Positions 60,601 to 64,000 of a DNA stretch of 64,000 nucleotides are shown piece after piece; position 1 is the stretch's first letter, and every line of letters starts with the position of its first letter. Origin of the DNA: Cryptosporangium aurantiacum (lineage in GTDB: Bacteria; Actinomycetota; Actinomycetes; Mycobacteriales; Cryptosporangiaceae). The DNA lies in the NCBI RefSeq assembly GCF_900143005.1, contig NZ_FRCS01000014.1, positions 62,001 through 126,000 of the forward strand. Reading direction: 5' to 3'. A program made the position numbers and the translations under genes. Below the pieces are notes generated by a model. It was not told the origin of the DNA, did not search any database, and saw only the letters and a program-made list of their open reading frames with translations.

Positions 60601-61132
60601 CGACCTCGCCGAGGTGCGTGACCAGATCGGCACGCCGGCGCCGCAGCGTGAGCGCCAGCCGCAGGCACGGCTCGGGCAGGTCGTCGCCGAACAGCGCGAA
60701 CGGGACGTCGGTCCATTCGGCGGTGGCGGCGAGGTAGGCGTCCCGCGCGTCGAGGTCACGGCCCTGCGCGGCCAGCCGGTCGCCCTCGGCGGCGTGGTGT
60801 CCGAATCGGACGGCGTCCACCAGCGACTCCGCACCAGTGCCGAGCGGACCGACCAACTCGTAGGTCCGCCGGTCCCGCGCGAACGCGATGTCGACCTTGC
60901 CGACCGCCAGCCGCTTCCGGAGCCGTGCCACCACCGGCGAGAGGCCGTCACCGCGGGGCGCGTCGGCGTCCGACCAGACCGCGTCGACCAGTTGGTCGCG
61001 CCGGACCGGTCCGGCCGCGGCGACCAGCGTCGCCAGCACCGTGGCTTCCTGCCGCGCGATCTGCAGCGGCTGACCGTCCACCAGCAGATCGACGCGACCG
61101 AACACCCGGATCCGCAGTTCGGTCACCCGCAC
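57692..61132 (-). CDS. SARP-type regulator with NTPase and long TPR tail
   Basis: 1146 residues from GTG. Trans_reg_C-like winged helix about 5-90 (RVFGRVDLLVDGQPLQIARQ), BTAD about 100-255, second dinucleotide-type NTPase with P-loop VSGVGGVGKTRLLEEAG (298-314), Walker B RGLIVAFDNADLL, then about 700 residues of TPR-like helices (YRATGGLPIRLGDL onward; AQAEQRSFAPKAAMVWAEEG). Same general class as the first gene of the window but of different sequence. Large activators of this type often sit beside secondary-metabolite genes; the siderophore locus at 61218 onward is the nearest candidate. Direct control of it is not shown, since iron boxes are present there. Confidence 0.88.
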   Translation of the reverse strand: MRVTELRIRVFGRVDLLVDGQPLQIARQEATVLATLVAAAGPVRRDQLVDAVWSDADAPRGDGLSPVVARLRKRLAVGKVDIAFARDRRTYELVGPLGTGAESLVDAVRFGHHAAEGDRLAAQGRDLDARDAYLAATAEWTDVPFALFGDDLPEPCLRLALTLRRRRADLVTHLGEVGLRLGRYDVPGDHPIVAGADDADALWMVRFLTVLREAGGPAAEGLIDARRAVRGYDDVATRAFDLLSLHEFGFDVHRPLRIEPRPTERGTPARLVGRDAELAALDVVLNAVTAGRPAALTVSGVGGVGKTRLLEEAGRLADRRGAAAVSVTCYPSGELQPWRLLAGALWARTRRDPSTGPSPLDRGTLVDFLSAMAGGERHPRQLTSALSALLRSAARPRGLIVAFDNADLLAPRALELLDDVRDALGDAGVGFILSGRDEGAWQEWPGDDRRGALTTLRLGVLGADGVREWLADALGREPTEDEALNAYRATGGLPIRLGDLAPSAPDDTPRVTRRIGQLSEWLAAAAITGLDEEIDTGLVAEMLGLDPDEADRHQAAAVESRAIEGHGPVRFRHALWREEVLTELEQHPALARRLHRRAFEVLDARIKSARVLDQVLSVRIAHHARAAAVELTDEQVAIACLAAAQAEQRSFAPKAAMVWAEEGLRRRCAPKTRFALLVTLGDARNDTGYMDEAGRDYLAAYEVADEYPRLRAVAAVKMARRWSDPGRVDVQLTQILRTCLVELASEPTDDEVAALVGQLQAHLAHKTAMAVPDGRTGAELAHTALDTLSPGWDPAIQCEILTECRWGLYDTLPPSELATLAGRLYEAGLRAKSSHFRSEGLVALAIDRMRMGRIGDTLAAVEEFRQHVQFNRSPLNVWQLGVLETVLDLWRGRFDAAEARILGESLRTVQELESSQTLPASTLRQTWMGQMYWLRHEQGRMEELFGLGLADQMDQHGFFPIWQAGLVLAHAETGRHDRAADLLTAMVHETDDLRALPPHGWAAPTLGILAEACALLADSPAAGPELTAVGGTLHALLTRHLDEVLLAGWPTVLIGPAARFAGALALVAGRPDEALDQLGVAARLVSAAAPQLARVRLDRARAYLLRDGPGDRDDAAALLRKVLTAADALGMADVSARARALLGQVS

Positions 61133-61217
61133 CCCCGGCCGTCGTCACTCGGCGGAAGTGTTTCATGGCACCTCGTGTGGTGTCCGGCCCACGACGATCA
61201 GTGCGCGGAGAATCTCA

Positions 61218-61640
61218 CTACACGGTGGCGAGCTCGGTGCCGGCGATCTGGTCGGGGGCGCCCGGCACCGGCTCGGCCGGGTCGTTGCCGAGTGCCACGA
61301 TGCGGTTCTCGGCGTCGACGTGGACGATGCGGGCCTCGTGCGACTCCAGTTCGGATGCGTCGACCTGGACGAACGAGAGGATGATCACCAGATCTCCCGG
61401 CGACACCAGGCGGGCGGCCGCTCCGTTGATGCCGATCACGCCGGAGTCGGCGGGCCCCTCGATGACGTAGGTGATCAGCCGTGCGCCGTTGTTGATGTCG
61501 ACAACATGGACTTGCTCCCCCTCGACCAGCCCGGCGGCGTCCATCAGCGTTCTGTCGACGGTGATCGAGCCGACGTAGTGCAGGTTCGCCTGGGTCACGG
61601 TGGCGCGATGAATCTTGCCTCCGAGGAGCGTCCGCAGCAT
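61218..61640 (-). CDS. panD: Aspartate 1-decarboxylase
   Basis: 140 residues; ATG at 61640 with GGGAGGA upstream. The protein starts [17 protein letters not shown] and contains the self-cleavage site YVGSITVD with Gly24-Ser25, where Ser25 becomes the pyruvoyl group. Converts L-aspartate to beta-alanine for pantothenate and CoA. It is separate from other pan genes. An iron-box-like dyad lies 70 bases upstream and the divergent gene is a ferric-siderophore binding protein, with an NRPS further on, so beta-alanine supply for a siderophore is a reasonable inference. Confidence 0.96.
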   Translation of the reverse strand: MLRTLLGGKIHRATVTQANLHYVGSITVDRTLMDAAGLVEGEQVHVVDINNGARLITYVIEGPADSGVIGINGAAARLVSPGDLVIILSFVQVDASELESHEARIVHVDAENRIVALGNDPAEPVPGAPDQIAGTELATV

Positions 61641-61709
61641 GAATCGTCCTCCCGGTAGGGATCGGGGCAGCGCGGCCGGCCATCGCAGCACCGATGACCG
61701 GCCGAAGCG

Positions 61710-61731
61710 AGGTTAGCCTAGCCTAACCTTC
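61710..61731. promoter_or_regulatory. Iron box (DmdR/IdeR-like) upstream of panD
   Basis: Dyad AGGTTAG-cctagc-CTAACCT (61710-61729). Read as TTAGCCTAGCCTAACCTTC (61713-61731) it agrees with the 19-base iron box TTAGGTTAGGCTAACCTAA at 14 positions. 70 bases before panD. Confidence 0.7.
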
Positions 61732-61794
61732 ACGCGTACGGAACATCACGGTTCGGCAGCAGAGAACCCGGTATCCGGCTGGTATCCAGCGGAT

Positions 61795-61813
61795 TTAGGT
61801 AATGCTAACCTCA
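61795..61813. promoter_or_regulatory. Iron box (DmdR/IdeR) upstream of the siderophore-binding protein gene
   Basis: TTAGGTAATGCTAACCTCA agrees with the consensus TTAGGTTAGGCTAACCTAA at 16 of 19 positions (differences at 7, 9 and 18). It lies 74 bases before the ATG at 61888, the expected place for iron-dependent repression. Confidence 0.88.
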
Positions 61814-61887
61814 GTCCGCTTCCCAGCCGCGCACCCCCCTTCGTGGCTGCGGTGCACGTCGGGGTCCCGTCACGACAAGGAGCGCAG

Positions 61888-62916
61888 ATGACTCGCCCTG
61901 GCCCGTTCCCTCCCAGACCTCGCTGGTTACGCGCGGCCGCCGGCATCGCCGCCGGTCTGCTGCTGGCCACCGGCCTGGCTGCGTGCTCGTCCGATGACGA
62001 CGGTGCCGAAACGTCGTCGTCCGCATCGGCGTCGTCCGCCTTCCCGGTGACGATCGAGCACAAGTTCGGCTCGACGAAGATCGAGAAGAAGCCGACCCGG
62101 GTCGTCACCGTCGGGTGGAACGATCAGGACTTCGTACTGGCGCTGGGCGTCGTTCCGGTCGCGACCCGGGAGTGGTTCGAGGAGTACTCGAACTACCCGT
62201 GGGTGAAGGCGAAGACCGACGGCAAGGCCGTGCCGACGTTCTCCGCCGAGATCAACTACGAGGCGATCATCAAGCAGAAGCCGGATCTGATCCTGGCGAT
62301 CTGGGAGACGATCAACCAGGAGACGTACGACAAGCTCACCGCGATCGCGCCGACCGTGATCCAGTCCAAGGAGTACCCGGACGAGCAGACGCCGTGGGAC
62401 GTGCAGACGCTGACCACCGGTAAGGCGCTGGGCCTCGAGCAGGAGGCGCAGGACCGGGTGAAGGAAGTCCAGGACGCGATCGCCAAGGCGAAGGAAGAGC
62501 ACCCGGAGTTCGCCGGGAAGACGCTCGTCGTGGACTACGGGCCGGAGAACGGTGCGCACTGGCTGATCGGCGCGAACGACCCGCGGCGGGCGCTGTTCGA
62601 CGCGCTCGGCTTCAAGGTGCAGCAGGAGAAGGACGAGCTGAGCGAGGAGCGGCTGGACGTCCTCGAGAAGGACATCCTGTTCATCAACGGCGCGACCAAG
62701 GCCGACATGCTGAAGCGGCCGGTGTTCGCCCGTCTGAAGGTCGTCAGCGAGGACCGGACGCTCTACACGAGCTTCGACACGCCGCTGGCCGGTGCGCTCT
62801 CGTACAGCGGCCCGGACGCGCTGCTCTACGCGCTCGACGTCCTGGTGCCGGAGCTGGCGAAGGCCGCCGACGGTGACCCGAAGACCGCGGTGAAGGATCT
62901 CTCCAACGCTGCGTAG
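61888..62916 (+). CDS. Ferric-siderophore ABC transporter substrate-binding lipoprotein
   Basis: 342 residues from the ATG at 61888 (AAGGAG upstream; 61843 is an extension). Lipoprotein signal: WLRAAAGIAAGLLLATGL then lipobox LAAC with Cys lipidation, followed by a Ser/Asp-rich linker. Mature domain is FepB/FhuD-like (helical-backbone class III binding protein): KPTRVVTVGWNDQDFVLALG, YEAIIKQKPDLILAIWE, SYSGPDALLYALDVLVPELA. Binds ferric siderophore at the outer face of the membrane. The permease and ATPase are not in the window and would be elsewhere. Iron box in front, strong terminator behind, so a single-gene transcript. Confidence 0.95.
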   Translation: MTRPGPFPPRPRWLRAAAGIAAGLLLATGLAACSSDDDGAETSSSASASSAFPVTIEHKFGSTKIEKKPTRVVTVGWNDQDFVLALGVVPVATREWFEEYSNYPWVKAKTDGKAVPTFSAEINYEAIIKQKPDLILAIWETINQETYDKLTAIAPTVIQSKEYPDEQTPWDVQTLTTGKALGLEQEAQDRVKEVQDAIAKAKEEHPEFAGKTLVVDYGPENGAHWLIGANDPRRALFDALGFKVQQEKDELSEERLDVLEKDILFINGATKADMLKRPVFARLKVVSEDRTLYTSFDTPLAGALSYSGPDALLYALDVLVPELAKAADGDPKTAVKDLSNAA

Positions 62917-62932
62917 TTTCCCCAGCCCGATG

Positions 62933-62974
62933 AAGCGGATCGGTCCTGCTATACCAGGACCGATCCGCTTTTCA
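62933..62974 (+). terminator. Rho-independent terminator after the siderophore-binding protein
   Basis: 16-bp perfect stem (62933-62948 and 62955-62970), 6-base loop ctatac, followed by TTTTC. 17 bases past the stop codon. Its stem sequence is nearly the same as the hairpin at 63398-63439. Confidence 0.9.
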
Positions 62975-63058
62975 TGCTTCGAGACTTATCCACAGTGGCT
63001 TGGTTCGGCCTGGCCCGCGATGGAGATCTGCTCGGTCCCACGGGCCGGCGCGGACGCC

Positions 63059-63358
63059 GCCCGCGTGGGCTACTCGCTCAACGACGTGCGGGGATTCCTG
63101 ACCGAGATGGCGCAGCGGCGCATGACGACGGTTCCGGCGCTGGAGGAGCAGCATCGGCTGGGGCCGACGGTGGGCAGTGCACGGCTGCGTCAGGTGATCG
63201 AAGAAATAGCCGACGGAGTGCGCGCGGTGCCGGAGGCGGAACTTCGCGAGGTGGACCTCCGCAGCACGGTGCTGCCGCCCGTGCTGTGGAACCCGAGTTT
63301 GGTCGCGGCCGACGGGACGGTGCTGCCTACACCGGACGGCTGGATTCAAGACGTACCT
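63059..63358 (+). pseudogene. Remnant of a DUF559-type (AbiEi/nuclease-fold) protein
   Basis: Reading frame from about 63059 gives AARVGYSLNDVRGFLTEMAQ, RLGPTVGSARLRQVIEEIAD and GVRAVPEAELREVDL, the middle part of a widespread actinobacterial family whose N-terminus has an AbiEi-like wing and whose C-terminus has a DUF559 restriction-endonuclease-like fold. Here both ends are missing and it has no start codon or ribosome site of its own. It sits between two near-identical hairpins, so it is almost certainly a relic. Confidence 0.6.
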
Positions 63359-63397
63359 GGAGCGCGCACCGGGCTTCACCCGCGTTCGAGCGGTATG

Positions 63398-63439
63398 AAA
63401 GCGGATCGGTCCAGGTACATAGCTGGACCGATCCGCTTT
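63398..63439. terminator. Bidirectional hairpin terminator after the NRPS gene
   Basis: 17-bp stem (63398-63414 and 63423-63439), 8-base loop, directly beyond the minus-strand NRPS stop codon (63440-63442). T-run on the plus side (CTTTTC). Near-copy of the 62933 terminator: same core aagcggatcggtcc/ggaccgatccgctt. Confidence 0.85.
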
Positions 63440-64000
63440 TCATCGGGTGAGGGCTTCGGTGATGAGGGGTCCGAGTTCGGTGAGGGTGGACGGGTCCAGC
63501 AGCTCGGAGTGTGCACACCGGAGCGGAACCGCGCGCAGCTCCCCGCCCACGTACGGACGCCACGACGGCGACGCCGCGCCGGAGAAGCCCTGCTCCGGCA
63601 CCATCGCATCGACGAACAGCACGTCGCCGTCGTACACCGGGTACTCCGCCGACGCGATCATCCGGTCGCTGGCCAGGTAGGTCTCGACGATCCGCGCGAT
63701 CTGGGCGTCCTCCAGCGCGCCGATGACGCCGCTCTCCGCGGCTCGCACCAGCGCCACCGCCCCCTCCACGGTGAGATCCCCGGCAGGCACCGTGTAGCCC
63801 AGCTCGGTCATCAGCGTCGCGACGTCGCCCGACGCCGGCCCGTCGAGGCGCGCGTCCAGCAGACCGAGAAACGTGACGACCCGGCCGCGCGCGGTCAGCT
63901 CGACCGCGGTCCGGTGCGCGAGCGCCCCGCCGAACGACCAGCCGAGTAGCCGCACCGGCCCGTCCGGCGCCCGCTGCTCGATCCGGTCGGCGTACGAGGT
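63440..64000 (-). CDS. Thioesterase domain at the C-terminus of an NRPS (5' part beyond window)
   Basis: 186 residues visible, open at the window edge, so this is the last part of a larger protein read from beyond 64000. Reads TSYADRIEQRAPDGPVRLLG, GWSFGGALAHRTAVEL with the nucleophilic Ser, and a C-terminal CAHSELLDPSTL with the catalytic His. This is the type I NRPS thioesterase pattern as in DhbF/EntF-like siderophore synthetases, which release and often cyclise the product. Near iron boxes and a siderophore-binding protein. A free-standing type II thioesterase is the main alternative. Confidence 0.8.
   Translation of the reverse strand, partial: TSYADRIEQRAPDGPVRLLGWSFGGALAHRTAVELTARGRVVTFLGLLDARLDGPASGDVATLMTELGYTVPAGDLTVEGAVALVRAAESGVIGALEDAQIARIVETYLASDRMIASAEYPVYDGDVLFVDAMVPEQGFSGAASPSWRPYVGGELRAVPLRCAHSELLDPSTLTELGPLITEALTR

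Noticed and set aside
1-64000. tRNA, rRNA, riboswitch or insertion sequence
   Set aside because: No cloverleaf-like sequences, conserved rRNA segments, B12/TPP box cores or transposase motifs were recognised by eye; a covariance-model scan would be decisive.

Overview
The window is high-GC DNA (about 70% G+C by eye) packed with genes on both strands, with frequent GTG starts, ATGA/GTGA operon overlaps, SARP/AfsR-type giant regulators, a type I encapsulin, DmdR/IdeR-type iron boxes and a HAIR-like heat-shock operator. This indicates a soil-type actinomycete (Actinomycetota); the genus cannot be fixed from the sequence alone. No rRNA, tRNA, CRISPR array, transposase or phage structural gene was found.

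Layout. 1-2828: 3' part of an AfsR-like BTAD/AAA regulator, cut by the window edge. 2909-6076: a dehalogenase-fold hydrolase, a TetR regulator divergent from an acyl-CoA dehydrogenase with a clear operator between them, and a DUF2277 protein. 6252-9974: a three-gene operon of a SIR2-like protein, a membrane-anchored nSTAND1 ATPase and a small one-TM protein; this is the best candidate for an uncharacterised immunity system. 9984-13496: an ABC exporter and two-component system in one overlapping operon. 13598-15613: an unusual fusion of five membrane segments to a Gfo/Idh/MocA oxidoreductase, lower in GC. 15712-16864: a CbpA-like DnaJ with a HAIR-like operator. 16896-21305: GH3 glucosidase, MFS transporter and divergent TetR. 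21277-23937: orphan STAND ATPase. 24066-29909: divergent acetate kinase homologue, HPII-type catalase, multi-sensor histidine kinase. 29963-33535: GNAT, AraC, methyltransferase, acyl-CoA ligase. 33604-37705: encapsulin plus DyP peroxidase cargo, then SigJ-like sigma factor plus NADH-dehydrogenase-like flavoprotein. 37802-40961: LysE exporter, DUF2000, Lrp, SHOCT membrane protein, secreted peptidoglycan-binding protein. 41112-43440: a protein with three or four TIR-like modules and a small unknown neighbour. 43622-47502: glycolate oxidase glcDEF. 47528-50392: hydrolase divergent from SDR/reductase genes with a KstR-like site. 50587-52182: small accessory genes and a frameshifted hydrolase. 52203-57524: SDR/TetR pair with two operators, VOC protein, orphan permease, chemoreceptor. 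57692-61132: SARP regulator with NTPase and TPR. 61218-64000: start of an iron-regulated siderophore locus: panD and a ferric-siderophore binding lipoprotein diverge from a region with two iron boxes, followed by the thioesterase end of an NRPS that runs out of the window.

How the genes work together: stress and iron themes recur (katE, DyP-encapsulin, DnaJ with HAIR-like site, iron boxes). Four separate loci (SIR2/nSTAND1, the STAND-TPR protein, the multi-TIR protein, and the truncated DUF559-like remnant) carry domains common in prokaryotic conflict systems, but they are not next to each other and are not in an obvious defence island. All function calls rest on motif recognition by eye; no database search was run.
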